Notes under the pieces: model-generated | What the model was told of the DNA's origin: nothing | Database searches by the model: none | What the model saw: only the letters and a program-made list of their open reading frames with translations | Translations under genes and position numbers: made by a program | Assembly: GCA_964436815.1 (NCBI GenBank) | Contig: CAYTER010000015.1 | Coordinates: forward strand, 1-46,058 | DNA from: UBA993 sp964436815 | Lineage (GTDB): Bacteria; Bacillota; Dethiobacteria; DTU022 | Length of the DNA stretch: 46,058 nt | Reading direction: 5' to 3' | Shown: positions 7,507 through 16,859 of the stretch, piece after piece | Layout: each line of letters starts with the position of its first letter | Position numbering within the stretch: the first letter of the stretch is position 1

Positions 7507-8025
7507 TCAGGCAAGATCAAGGCGGTAGAGGCATAATTCTTCTTCATCTCCGGGATAGGTAACGATGCCGTCTGCCCGGAAACCAAGCTTTAGTAAAAGT
7601 TTAATGGAGCGGCTGTTACTTTTAGCCACTATGGCTACGAGTCTGTTCAAAGATAACTCTTCTTTCGCATAATGAATAAGGGCGGTGGTGACCTCATAGG
7701 CATAGCCAGCACCGCAAAACTCCGGCAGCATGGCGTAACCAAGATCAACGTCATCTAAAAAATCGCGTTTGAGCAAACCGGCAATGCCGATCGGCGTGTC
7801 ATCTTCCTGCAAAGCGATGCGGAAAAGGCCAAAACCATGTTCCCGGTAGCTGGCCAGCGGTCCCTCAAGCAAATATTTTTTTGCCCCTTCAAGACAGCGG
7901 ACCTTTTTATCGGCAATATTTTCAATAAAGGAAGGTTCGTTGAGCAGACGCAAGATAAAAGGGGCGTCAGTCAAGGAAAGTTCTTTTACAGTCAGGCGTT
8001 TGGTCGAGAGGCTGAAATTATTCAT
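7507..8025 (-). CDS. GNAT-family N-acetyltransferase (RimJ/RimL-like)
   Basis: About 172 residues with a RimJ/RimL-like GNAT fold: STKRLTVKELSLTDAPFILRLLN at the start, a central strand VDLGYAMLPEFCGAGYAYE carrying the acetyl-CoA pyrophosphate loop (normally Q/RxxGxG/A; here CGAGYA), and NSRSIKLLLKLGFR near the C-terminus. It would transfer an acetyl group from acetyl-CoA to an amine; the substrate (ribosomal protein N-terminus, other protein or small molecule) cannot be told. I prefer the ATG at 8025, since family similarity begins right after it; a TTG at 8052 in the same frame is possible. Neither has a strong ribosome binding site. Confidence 0.82.
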   Translation of the reverse strand: MNNFSLSTKRLTVKELSLTDAPFILRLLNEPSFIENIADKKVRCLEGAKKYLLEGPLASYREHGFGLFRIALQEDDTPIGIAGLLKRDFLDDVDLGYAMLPEFCGAGYAYEVTTALIHYAKEELSLNRLVAIVAKSNSRSIKLLLKLGFRADGIVTYPGDEEELCLYRLDLA

Positions 8026-8091
8026 CGCAACATTTAGCTTCTCATAAAACAAAGATTTCGTAAAGAAAAAAGCTTATTTTGATATTTTAGC

Positions 8092-8120
8092 TTGATCTAT
8101 GACTGATACGGATCTATTAT
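8092..8120 (+). promoter_or_regulatory. Candidate sigma-A promoter for gltB-gltD
   Basis: TTGATC at 8092-8097 and TATTAT at 8115-8120 with a 17-base spacer, in AT-rich DNA about 58 bp upstream of the gltB start. It is the only good match in the gap between the divergent acetyltransferase and gltB. No regulator site was recognised. Confidence 0.5.
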
Positions 8121-8177
8121 ATAAAAATAATTATTTTCCGTTTAGAAAAATTAATAGCAGATCGGGGCTGATCACAG

Positions 8178-11100
8178 GTGAGATCTAACAAAATCCAGGT
8201 TAAATCACATACCGACCAAGGCTTATACCATTCCGGTCATGAGCATGATGCCTGCGGCCTCGGTTTTTTAGTCAACATTAACGGTGAAAAGAGCCATGAA
8301 ATAATCAGCAAAGGTGTAAGCGTTTTAAAAAACCTGCTGCACCGCGGGGCAACAGGCGCTGATGATAAAACCGGCGATGGCGCGGGGCTGCAGTTCCAGA
8401 TTCCCGACCGTTTTTTTCGAAAAGTCGCTGCTGAAAATGGCTGGGAACTGCCGGCAGTGGATGCATACGGGGTGGGCATGGTTTTTCTGCCGCACGAGGA
8501 AAATTCAAGGGATAAGTGTTGCCAACTGCTGGAGCAAACCCTGGAAGAAACCGGTTTAAGGTTAATCGGATGGCGCAACGTGCCGGTAACCCCGGAAGTG
8601 CTTGGTACGGTATCTTTGGAAAATATGCCTTTTATCAGTCAGTGCCTGGTTGACGGCCGTGGCTTTACCGGCGAAGCGCTGGAGCGCAAACTTTTTATTG
8701 CCCGTAAAGATGCGGAAAAGAAAGTAGCTCCGCTGCTTCCTAGTAATGAAACCTTTTATGTTGTCAGCCTTTCCTGCCGCTCTATTGTTTACAAGGGCTT
8801 GTTGATGCCACAGCAGGTGGAGCAGTTTTACCCGGACCTGACAGATGAAAAGGTAGAAAGTACCTTTGTCATCGTCCACCAACGCTTCAGCACCAATACC
8901 TTTCCTTCATGGCCGCTGGCCCAACCTTTCCGCTATCTCTGCCATAACGGAGAAATCAATACTTTAAAAGGCAACCGCAACTGGATGGCTTCGCGGGAAA
9001 AGAATTTTGAATCGGAACTCTTTGGTGCGGAAATCAAAAAGATTTTACCGGTATTAGAAGCCGATGCCAGTGACTCAGCCAACCTGGATAACGTGCTGGA
9101 GCTGCTCTTTAACGGGGGCAGGGTGATCGAGCACAGTATGGCGATGCTGATCCCCCAGGCCTGGGGCGATAAATACCCAATCGGACCTGATCTGAAAGGG
9201 TTTTTTGAATATCATGCCGGTTTAATTGAACCCTGGGATGGACCGGCTGCCGTTATTTTTACCGACGGACGCAAAATCGGGGCCATTCTCGACCGCAATG
9301 GTTTGCGCCCGGCACGCTATACTTTGACCAAATCAGGCTTCATGGTATTTGCTTCCGAGGTGGGGGTTGTCGATCTGCCACCGGAAGAGATCAGAGAAAA
9401 AGGCGCTCTAAGACCGGGCGAAATGCTGCTGGTTGATCTTGAAGAAAAAAGACTGCTTAAAAACACAGAGATTAAGATCCGGTTGTCAAGACAGCACCCT
9501 TACCGNNNNNNNNNNNNNNNNNNNNNNNNNNNNNNNNNNNNNNNNNNNNNNNNNNNNNNNNNNNNNNNNNNNNNNNNNNNNNNNNNNNNNNNNNNNNNNN
9601 NNNNNGAACTGGTGATGTCTTTAATGACTTTTATCGGAGCGCCGGATAACCTTTTAAAAGAAACACCCCAACAAGCCCACCTGATCAAGCTAAACCACCC
9701 GATCCTATCAAACGAAGACCTGGTCAGACTATGCAGCCTTGAGGAAAAAGGTTTTAAGAGCAAAAGATTTAAAATCCAGTTTCAGGCCGGCGGTGACGGC
9801 TCTGTTTTGGAGCAGGCTTTAGATGACCTGTGCAAAAGCGCAGAGAACGCCATAAACGAAGGATACGGATTACTGGTCTTATCCGACCGCGGCTTAGATG
9901 ACAATATGGCTCCCATCCCTTCCCTGTTAGCTGTATCGGCAGTAAACCGCTACCTGGTCGAAAAGCGCCTGCGCACCAAGATCGGCATCCTGGCCGAGTG
10001 CGCCGAAGCCCGGGAAATCATGCATATGGCCTTGCTGCTGGGTTACGGGGCTTCGGCTATCAACCCCTACCTCGCCTTTGAATCAATCGCCTACCTGGCC
10101 AACCAGTCAATGCTTGGCAAGAACTTATCCAGCCAGAAGGCAATGGAAAATTACGTGCGCGCCCTCTGCAAGGGAATTTTAAAGGTGATGTCAAAAATCG
10201 GCATCTCAACCCTGCGCAGCTACCGCAACGGCCAGGTTTTTGAAGCAATCGGTTTAAATGACGAGTTGATTGCCAAATATTTTGGCGGAACGAGCTCCCG
10301 TATCCAGGGGCTGGGGCTGGACGAAATCGCAGCCGAAGTTAATATGCGTTACCACGATTACCTGCGCTTTAAGGATACTACTCATAAAGCCAGGCTGCTG
10401 CCGTCCGGCGGTCAGTACGCCTACCGGGTTGACGGCGAACGGCATCTCTGGTCACCTGAGTCAATCAGCTTTCTGCAGCAGGCCGTAAAACAAAATGATT
10501 CTGCCCAGTACCGGCAGTACGCAGAACTGATTAACCGGCAAACTGAGAAACAGTCAACCTTACGCGGTCTGCTCCGTTTTAAGAAAGTTAAAGCCATTAA
10601 TATCGACCAGGTGGAACCGGCCTCAGAAATTGTCAAACGTTTCGTAACCGGCGCCATGTCTTTTGGCTCAATCAGCCCTGAAGCCCATATGACTTTGGCC
10701 GAAGCGATGAATGATATTGGCGGTAAAAGTAACTCCGGTGAAGGGGGCGAAGATCCGGCCCGATATAAGGCAGTCCCCGGCGGGAAAAATTACTGCAGCA
10801 TGATTAAACAGGTAGCCAGCGGTCGTTTTGGAGTGACAGCAGAATACCTGGCCAGCGCCGGTGAGATTCAAATTAAAATTGCCCAGGGAGCCAAGCCGGG
10901 CGAAGGGGGCCAGCTGCCCGGGCATAAGGTTGATCTGAATATCGCCCGGGTCAGGCATTCTACCCCGGGGGTAACCCTGATCTCACCACCCCCGCACCAT
11001 GATATTTACTCGATCGAAGATCTGGCGCAACTGATTTACGACCTGCGCAACGCCAATCCGCAAAGCCGCATTTCGGTAAAACTGGTCTCCGAAGCGGGCA

Positions 11101-12542
11101 TCGGCACCGTGGCTGCCGGGGTGGCCAAGGCCCGGGCCGATCTGATTTTAATCAGCGGGGCAGACGGGGGAACGGGAGCGGCACCCCTCTCGTCGATCAA
11201 ACATGCCGGTGTACCCTGGGAATTGGGGCTGGCCGAAGCCCAGCAAACATTAATCCTAAACGGCCTGCGCAGCCGGGTGCGGCTGCAGGTTGACGGCGGT
11301 TTGAAAACCGGTCGCGATGTAGCCATCGCCGCACTGCTGGGAGCGGAAGAATTCGGCTTTGCCTCTGCCGCCCTGGTTTCCTGCGGCTGTGTGATGATGC
11401 GCGACTGCCATTCCAACTGCTGCCCGGTAGGCGTGGCCACCCAGGATGACAATCTTCGTAAAAATTTCACCGGAAAAGCGGAATATGTTAAAAATCTGAT
11501 GTTCTTTATCGCCGAAGAGCTACGGATAATCATGGCCAGCCTGGGGATCAGCACAGTTGACGAACTGGTCGGCCGGGTTGATCTGCTGGAGCAAAACCGG
11601 GATATTGATTTCTGGAAAGCGAAAAAAGTTGATTTAAGCAAAATACTCTACCAGCCGAAAGCCGAAAGAGCAGAATTTTATTTTACTGATCCGCACCCCC
11701 ACAACCTGGAAGATGCGCTGGACAGCAGTCTGCTTCCGAAGGTGCTGGATGCTATTGAAACCGGCAATCCGGTTACTGTTGGCACTCCAATCTACAATCA
11801 TAACCGCACCGTGGGAACAATAATATCGAACCATATTGCCCGAAAATATGGCAACACCGGCTTACCGGACGATACAATTACTTTAAATTTTGAAGGTTCT
11901 GCCGGCCAGAGTTTCGGCGCTTTTGCTTCCCGCGGTTTAACCTTAAACCTTGAAGGAGAAGCCAATGACTATATCGGCAAAGGGCTTGCCGGCGGGCGCA
12001 TTATATTAAGACCTTTCAGCGGCGGCGATTTTGATCCTGCTAAAAATACAATTGGCGGTAATGTAATTCTTTACGGGGCTACTGCGGGCGAGCTTTATGC
12101 CAATGGCAGGGTTGGCGAACGTTTTGCAATCAGAAACAGCGGGGCCATCGCTGTAGTTGAAGGGGTTGGCGATCATGGCTGTGAATATATGACCGGCGGC
12201 CGCGTGGTTGTTTTAGGTCCTACCGGGGTTAATTTCGGGGCCGGAATGAGCGGCGGTATTGCCTATATTTATGATAAACACGGAATACTTGATGCCAACT
12301 GCAACCTGGATATGATCGACCTCGAGACGCTGACTGATGAGGAAGATATCCTCGAGCTGCAATGTCTGATTACCCGACACCACACCTATACAGCCAGTCC
12401 CAAAGCAGCCTTTATCCTCAGCAACTGGCTGGAATGCCTGCCGTTCTTTATTAAGGTCTTTCCAATGGAATACCGGCTTGCTCTCGGTAAAATGAGCCTC
12501 GAGGACAGGGCTGTGGAAAGGGCTCTGCCGCAGATTAGCTAG
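8178..12542 (+). CDS. gltB: Glutamate synthase, large subunit (interrupted by an assembly gap)
   Basis: Glutamate synthase alpha subunit, which with GltD turns glutamine plus 2-oxoglutarate into two glutamates. The N-terminal class II amidotransferase domain begins at Cys26 (HDACGLGF), so the first 25 residues are a propeptide removed to expose the catalytic cysteine. The central and FMN-binding synthase domains follow (SGEGGEDPARY, GAKPGEGGQLPGHKV, LISGADGGTGAAP). The Cys motif for the 3Fe-4S cluster (CVMMRDCHSNCCPVG) lies near 11,386-11,430. The C-terminal right-handed beta-helix is rich in Gly (FASRGLTL, GKGLAGGRI, GGNVILYG, MTGGRVVVLG). The start is a GTG with a weak ribosome binding site. 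A 100-N run at 9506-9605 removes the stretch before ELVMSL, where the family normally has roughly 80-100 residues including the ...VTNPPIDP-type segment. The true missing sequence is therefore probably longer than 100 bases. Confidence 0.96.
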   Translation: MRSNKIQVKSHTDQGLYHSGHEHDACGLGFLVNINGEKSHEIISKGVSVLKNLLHRGATGADDKTGDGAGLQFQIPDRFFRKVAAENGWELPAVDAYGVGMVFLPHEENSRDKCCQLLEQTLEETGLRLIGWRNVPVTPEVLGTVSLENMPFISQCLVDGRGFTGEALERKLFIARKDAEKKVAPLLPSNETFYVVSLSCRSIVYKGLLMPQQVEQFYPDLTDEKVESTFVIVHQRFSTNTFPSWPLAQPFRYLCHNGEINTLKGNRNWMASREKNFESELFGAEIKKILPVLEADASDSANLDNVLELLFNGGRVIEHSMAMLIPQAWGDKYPIGPDLKGFFEYHAGLIEPWDGPAAVIFTDGRKIGAILDRNGLRPARYTLTKSGFMVFASEVGVVDLPPEEIREKGALRPGEMLLVDLEEKRLLKNTEIKIRLSRQHPYXXXXXXXXXXXXXXXXXXXXXXXXXXXXXXXXXXELVMSLMTFIGAPDNLLKETPQQAHLIKLNHPILSNEDLVRLCSLEEKGFKSKRFKIQFQAGGDGSVLEQALDDLCKSAENAINEGYGLLVLSDRGLDDNMAPIPSLLAVSAVNRYLVEKRLRTKIGILAECAEAREIMHMALLLGYGASAINPYLAFESIAYLANQSMLGKNLSSQKAMENYVRALCKGILKVMSKIGISTLRSYRNGQVFEAIGLNDELIAKYFGGTSSRIQGLGLDEIAAEVNMRYHDYLRFKDTTHKARLLPSGGQYAYRVDGERHLWSPESISFLQQAVKQNDSAQYRQYAELINRQTEKQSTLRGLLRFKKVKAINIDQVEPASEIVKRFVTGAMSFGSISPEAHMTLAEAMNDIGGKSNSGEGGEDPARYKAVPGGKNYCSMIKQVASGRFGVTAEYLASAGEIQIKIAQGAKPGEGGQLPGHKVDLNIARVRHSTPGVTLISPPPHHDIYSIEDLAQLIYDLRNANPQSRISVKLVSEAGIGTVAAGVAKARADLILISGADGGTGAAPLSSIKHAGVPWELGLAEAQQTLILNGLRSRVRLQVDGGLKTGRDVAIAALLGAEEFGFASAALVSCGCVMMRDCHSNCCPVGVATQDDNLRKNFTGKAEYVKNLMFFIAEELRIIMASLGISTVDELVGRVDLLEQNRDIDFWKAKKVDLSKILYQPKAERAEFYFTDPHPHNLEDALDSSLLPKVLDAIETGNPVTVGTPIYNHNRTVGTIISNHIARKYGNTGLPDDTITLNFEGSAGQSFGAFASRGLTLNLEGEANDYIGKGLAGGRIILRPFSGGDFDPAKNTIGGNVILYGATAGELYANGRVGERFAIRNSGAIAVVEGVGDHGCEYMTGGRVVVLGPTGVNFGAGMSGGIAYIYDKHGILDANCNLDMIDLETLTDEEDILELQCLITRHHTYTASPKAAFILSNWLECLPFFIKVFPMEYRLALGKMSLEDRAVERALPQIS
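9506..9605. other. Assembly gap (100 N) inside gltB
   Basis: Exactly 100 N, the usual placeholder for a gap of unknown size. The flanks happen to stay in frame. Comparison with the normal GltB layout suggests about 240-300 missing bases (inference from family length, not measured). Confidence 0.98.
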
Positions 12543-12561
12543 ACAAAGGGAGAAACAAACC

Positions 12562-13983
12562 ATGGCTGATAAAACTCAAGGGAAAATAGCACGCAGCGAA
12601 CCAGGTTACCGTGACAGTATTGAACGGCTAAGTGATTTCGACGAGGTTGAACTGACCCTCACCGAAGAGGAAGTCCTAAAGCAGTCTTCCCGCTGCCTGA
12701 CCTGTGGAACACCTTTTTGCCACGGTTATGCCTGCCCGCTTGGCAATGTAATTCCGGAAACGAATGAGCTGGTAGCCCAGGGTCACTGGCAGGAAGCGCT
12801 TACCCTGCTCCTTTCAACCCATCCTTTTCCTGAGTTTACAGCGCGGATCTGCCCGGCCCTCTGTGAAGGATCCTGCGTGCTCGGCATAAATGACGATGCG
12901 GTGACGATCAGGCAGATTGAAAAAATGATTATTGAAAAAGGTTTTGATGAAGGCTGGATAAAAGCACGCCTGCCCCGGAAAAGATCGGTCAAAAAAGTGG
13001 CGGTAATCGGATCAGGGCCGGCCGGACTGGCTGCCGCAGAGTTGCTCAACCAAAAAGGTTTCGCGGTAACGGTTTTTGACCGGGAGCTAAACCCCGGAGG
13101 TCTGCTGCTCTATGGTATCCCCAATTTCAAACTGGATAAAAAGATTGTTAAACGCCGGACTACCCTGATGCAAGATGAAGGCGTAATCTTTGAGGGCGGC
13201 ATAACCGTTGGCAGCGACCTCTCTTATCATTATCTGAAGCGCCATTTCGCAGCGATTCTTCTCACCGGCGGTTCTGAAGAACCCCGTGACCTGAATGTAC
13301 CGGGGCGGGAATTTAAAGGGATCCACTTTGCCCTCGAACTGTTAAAAGCACAGAATAAACGAATCCTTGGCGAACCGCTGACTGAGGAAGAAGATATCAG
13401 CGGCCGCGGTAAGAATGTGGTGGTAATCGGCGGGGGAGATACCGGCTCGGACTGTATCGGAACAGTACTCAGGCAGGGCGCCAAGTCAGTACAGCAGCTG
13501 GAAATTATGCCCCGCGCCCCGGAAAGCCGCAGCCAGAATAATCCCTGGCCTCTCTGGCCGATCATCAACAGGGAATCAAGCAGCCATAAAGAAGGCGGGA
13601 CAAGACACTGGTGCGTTGATACAAAAAGCTTTAGCGGCAATGATCGTCATGAGGTTACCGGGGTCCGTTGCTGTGAAGTTGAGTGGGTTGAGGCAGATGG
13701 TGGATTAAAACCGGTGCGGACTGGCAATACTGATTTTACGATCGAGGCTGAACTGGTCCTGTTAGCTCTTGGTTTTACAGGGCCGGGAGCAAATCCCCTG
13801 GCCGATGCAATCGGATTAGAGCGCGATAACCGGGGCAACATTTTAATTGATGACCGGCATATGACCAGCATGCCCGGAGTTTTTTCAGCCGGAGACATGG
13901 CCCGTGGCCAGTCGCTGGTGGTCAGAGCCATTGCCGATGGGGTGAAGGCCGCTGCTGATATAAGTTCTTACCTTGATACATGA
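12562..13983 (+). CDS. gltD: Glutamate synthase, small (NAD(P)H) subunit
   Basis: A 473-residue FAD and iron-sulfur protein that passes electrons from NAD(P)H to GltB. The N-terminus carries the cysteines for two 4Fe-4S clusters (CLTCGTPFCHGYACP, about 47-61, and CPALCEGSC, about 98-106). The FAD-binding motif GSGPAGLAAAE is near residues 150-160, the second dinucleotide motif GGGDTGSDC near 291-299, and the closing FAD motif PGVFSAGDMARGQS near 435-448. It starts 19 bp after the gltB stop with a good AAAGGGAG ribosome binding site, so the two form an operon. Confidence 0.96.
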   Translation: MADKTQGKIARSEPGYRDSIERLSDFDEVELTLTEEEVLKQSSRCLTCGTPFCHGYACPLGNVIPETNELVAQGHWQEALTLLLSTHPFPEFTARICPALCEGSCVLGINDDAVTIRQIEKMIIEKGFDEGWIKARLPRKRSVKKVAVIGSGPAGLAAAELLNQKGFAVTVFDRELNPGGLLLYGIPNFKLDKKIVKRRTTLMQDEGVIFEGGITVGSDLSYHYLKRHFAAILLTGGSEEPRDLNVPGREFKGIHFALELLKAQNKRILGEPLTEEEDISGRGKNVVVIGGGDTGSDCIGTVLRQGAKSVQQLEIMPRAPESRSQNNPWPLWPIINRESSSHKEGGTRHWCVDTKSFSGNDRHEVTGVRCCEVEWVEADGGLKPVRTGNTDFTIEAELVLLALGFTGPGANPLADAIGLERDNRGNILIDDRHMTSMPGVFSAGDMARGQSLVVRAIADGVKAAADISSYLDT

Positions 13984-14010
13984 TTTTAGCTCCTGAAGCA
14001 CGAAAAGCAG

Positions 14011-14057
14011 GTGAGCGGTGAACGGTCGCTATAGCTATCACGACCGGCACCGCTCAC
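14011..14057. other. Long stem-loop between convergent gltD and htrA
   Basis: A ten-base-pair outer stem (GTGAGCGGTG with CACCGCTCAC) continues, after a small internal mismatch, into a six-base-pair inner stem (CGGTCG with CGACCG) around a 12-nt loop. It lies 28 nt after the gltD stop. There is no T-run on either side, so it may be a 3'-end stabilising element, a processing site or a weak bidirectional terminator. Confidence 0.6.
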
Positions 14058-14191
14058 ATTTATATGAAGCGTCCTTCCATACCCGAGGTTTTTTGCAGAT
14101 TGCAGGATTGACCGTTAGTTGACTAGAAATTTTTCGGGCACGGCGTCCGCTAACTTTATGCTTTTAGTTACAACTGGCCACTTGGCGGCTA

Positions 14192-15316
14192 TCAGGTTTC
14201 CTCGATTAAGGTTATATAAAGCTCAACCTCACTGATTCCCCGCTCAACCACTACTTTAACTGTCTCGCCAACTTCATACTGTTCAATAATAGCCCTGACA
14301 TCCAGGGTGCTTCTGACCTCCCGATCATCAATGCTGATGATCCGGTCGGCAGTTTGCAGACCGTTTAAGGCCATTGATTCATAAACATATACGCCAGTGT
14401 TCCGAACCTGGTAATACATGGCTGTTCCGGGATCAGTGATATCGATCAACCTGACCCCAAGCACAGGCCGGCCGGGCACATACCCATAATCAATAATCTG
14501 CTCGATTACACCGGCTGCAGTGTTGATCGGGATGGCAAAACCGAGGCCTTCAACACCGAGTCCGCCGGATTTTGCGTTCACGATGCCAATCAGTTCACCA
14601 CGGTTGTTGAAAAGTCCGCCACCCGAGTTGCCAGGGTTTACCGCGGCGGAAGTCTGCAACAGGTTCATAACCTCACCATCGACTACGATATCCCGGTCAA
14701 GGGCAGAGATTATTCCTTCAGTAACGGTTCCGCCGAGTTCACCTAAGGGGTTACCAATTGCTATGGCCGGCTCCCCGATAGTCAGCTTGGAGGAGTCTCC
14801 GAAAACTACCGGTTTAAGCCCGAAAGCTTCTATTTTTAATACTGCGATATCGGTCCGGACATCGCGACCAATTAACCGGGCGTTAAAATTAGCGCCATTA
14901 TTGGTTCGCACGATGATAGTCTGGGCTCCGTTAATGACATGGTTATTGGTAACGACATAGCCATCGGCGGTGATAATTACCCCGCTTCCGGCGCCGGCAA
15001 CAATATACTGACCCATCCGGCCGGCTGATTGGACTGATTCTGTTCTGATCTCAACCACGCTTTCAGCGTTACGGCTATAGACTTCAGACACATCAAGGTC
15101 TGTGCAGTTGTCATAGAGTGTTCCTAAATTTATACCGTCATCGGCCACAAAACTGACCGGTTCGCCGGTTGCAGTGAAGCATTCAATAGCAGCAGCCTGA
15201 TTACTGTTCATTACAGAATTCGCCAGATAGGCTCCCCCGAATCCGAATATCCCGGATAACAAAATAGTGGCAATACCAAAGGTGATGATCACTTTTTTGC
15301 TCAAATCGATGAACAT
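14192..15316 (-). CDS. HtrA/DegP-type membrane-anchored serine protease
   Basis: A 374-residue S1C protease. An N-terminal membrane anchor (about 10-31) is followed by a 55-residue linker with two cysteines (46 and 71) that could form a disulfide, then the trypsin-like domain with the full triad His126 (TNNHV), Asp156 (RTDIAVL) and Ser231 (NPGNSGGG). One PDZ domain follows (about 285-370). It would degrade misfolded proteins outside the cytoplasmic membrane. It lies 115 bp downstream of a histidine kinase and response regulator in the same direction, the arrangement in which CssRS controls htrA during secretion stress in Bacillus; similar control here is inference. The ATG at 15316 is preceded by GAAGGGAGG. 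Confidence 0.93.
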   Translation of the reverse strand: MFIDLSKKVIITFGIATILLSGIFGFGGAYLANSVMNSNQAAAIECFTATGEPVSFVADDGINLGTLYDNCTDLDVSEVYSRNAESVVEIRTESVQSAGRMGQYIVAGAGSGVIITADGYVVTNNHVINGAQTIIVRTNNGANFNARLIGRDVRTDIAVLKIEAFGLKPVVFGDSSKLTIGEPAIAIGNPLGELGGTVTEGIISALDRDIVVDGEVMNLLQTSAAVNPGNSGGGLFNNRGELIGIVNAKSGGLGVEGLGFAIPINTAAGVIEQIIDYGYVPGRPVLGVRLIDITDPGTAMYYQVRNTGVYVYESMALNGLQTADRIISIDDREVRSTLDVRAIIEQYEVGETVKVVVERGISEVELYITLIEET

Positions 15317-15431
15317 TTAGGTCAGGCCTCCCTTCGGTATTTAGCATATTAAAAAGAAGCCGGCGAATCTCCGAAAATGGTCGGCTAAAATGAAGCAAAT
15401 TTGTGGCAAGCGATTAAAGCTGGGGGTTATA

Positions 15432-16859
15432 TCAGCAGGGCAGGGTTACGGTAAATACCGTGCCGCTGTTATCGCTTTTTACGGCAACTTTACCGCGATG
15501 CTGTTCGATGATCGTCTTGACGATGGCCAGGCCAATGCCATGTTTACCGCCCCGTCCTTTGTAAAACCGTTCAAAGATAAAGGGCAGATCCTGATCGGCA
15601 ACGCCTTTGCCATCATCCCTTACCTCAATGGTGATCACGCCGCTTTTATGGCGGCAGGTGAGGGTGATTTTTTCACGGGCATACCTGATGGCATTGGAAA
15701 TCAGATTGGTAAAAGCGCGGGTGAGGTGCTTTTCGGAGCAGCTGCAGAGTACCGGGCGGGAGTCAAAATCAAAATCAAACTGCACTCCCTTTTCTTCTGC
15801 CATACTGCGCTGCCGCTCCGCGCTGTTGGAAAGCAGTTCACGCAGATCACATTCGGAGCGCAGATCGTCATCACGCGATAGGCTGTCGATTCGGGAAAGG
15901 TAAAGCAGGTCTTCCACCATCTCGCTTAAACGATCGGTCTCGGCAATGATTACCCTGCTGGCCGGGAGCTGATCCAGGATGCCGTGTTCTATGCCTTCAG
16001 CGCTGCAACGGATTGACTGAAGCGGTGTTCTCAGTTCATGCGATACGTTCTGGAAAAAGGTCTTCTGTTCACGATCATAGCTGTCAAGCTGCCGGGCTGC
16101 CGTATTCATGCTTTCGGCCAGGTCAGCCAGCTCTAGTTCCTGGTAGACGGCGTTGCTCTCTGTAAAGTCACCTTTACCGATCCGGCCGGCAAAACGTGTT
16201 AACTCACGAATCGGTTTGGCGATCACCCCGGATAGAAAGGCGGCCATAAAAGCGGCAAATATGAAGGCCAACCCCGTAACAACCAGCAGAACCGTGTTGA
16301 TGCGGCCGGCGAAGGCGGTAATGGTGGTCATATCGATGTAGGGAATCATGTAGCCGGTGCCGCTGAAGAAAGCCCCTTCCACAGGGATCGATACCAGGTA
16401 GAATTCGCGACCGGAAACATTAACCTGGTTTATCTGTTTGCTGTTTAGATCAATCTGCGCCGCTTCAAGCTGGGCAACCAGGTTAATGATCTCTTCGATA
16501 TCAAAAAACATGACATTATCGCGGGTGGGAAAGATCAGTTCATAACGTTCCGAGATAATGATCGCTTCTGTTTTTCCCACCGGGCCACGGGGCAGTTTAT
16601 GGATCCCGGAGGGCATGATGATAAATTGATCCGGCTGTAGCGTCTGCTCAGAAGATTGTGAGCCTGGTGATTGTTCCTGGCCGTATTCAGCAGCCTGCAG
16701 AAAATCTTTAAGCTGTTCGTTGACAATACTCTTGATGTATTCCTGAACCAGCAGATTAAATACCACCAGAACTACAAAAAATACTGCCGCTATATAGACA
16801 AACATAAAGAGGGTTATCCTGGTGCGGATCTTCATTCTGCGTTTCGGTTCATTTTTCAT
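15432..16859 (-). CDS. Sensor histidine kinase
   Basis: A 475-residue membrane kinase with transmembrane helices at about 15-38 and 187-212 enclosing an extracytoplasmic sensor of about 150 residues. It then has a HAMP domain (about 211-263), a HisKA domain with the phospho-acceptor His274 in FQNVSHELRTPL, and an HATPase domain with the N, G1 and G2 boxes (LISNAIRYAR, RDDGKGV, GKHGIGLAIVK). The gene overlaps the upstream response regulator by 11 bp, so they are co-transcribed and act as a pair. The sensor has no recognised domain. With htrA downstream, sensing of envelope protein stress is a reasonable guess. Confidence 0.94.
   Translation of the reverse strand: MKNEPKRRMKIRTRITLFMFVYIAAVFFVVLVVFNLLVQEYIKSIVNEQLKDFLQAAEYGQEQSPGSQSSEQTLQPDQFIIMPSGIHKLPRGPVGKTEAIIISERYELIFPTRDNVMFFDIEEIINLVAQLEAAQIDLNSKQINQVNVSGREFYLVSIPVEGAFFSGTGYMIPYIDMTTITAFAGRINTVLLVVTGLAFIFAAFMAAFLSGVIAKPIRELTRFAGRIGKGDFTESNAVYQELELADLAESMNTAARQLDSYDREQKTFFQNVSHELRTPLQSIRCSAEGIEHGILDQLPASRVIIAETDRLSEMVEDLLYLSRIDSLSRDDDLRSECDLRELLSNSAERQRSMAEEKGVQFDFDFDSRPVLCSCSEKHLTRAFTNLISNAIRYAREKITLTCRHKSGVITIEVRDDGKGVADQDLPFIFERFYKGRGGKHGIGLAIVKTIIEQHRGKVAVKSDNSGTVFTVTLPC

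Noticed and set aside
11036..11641. 201-codon open frame on the minus strand
   Set aside because: Antisense to the synthase domain of gltB; rich in Ser/Arg/Pro as expected from a shadow frame.
15390..15881. 163-codon open frame on the plus strand
   Set aside because: Antisense to the kinase domain of the histidine kinase; no independent support.
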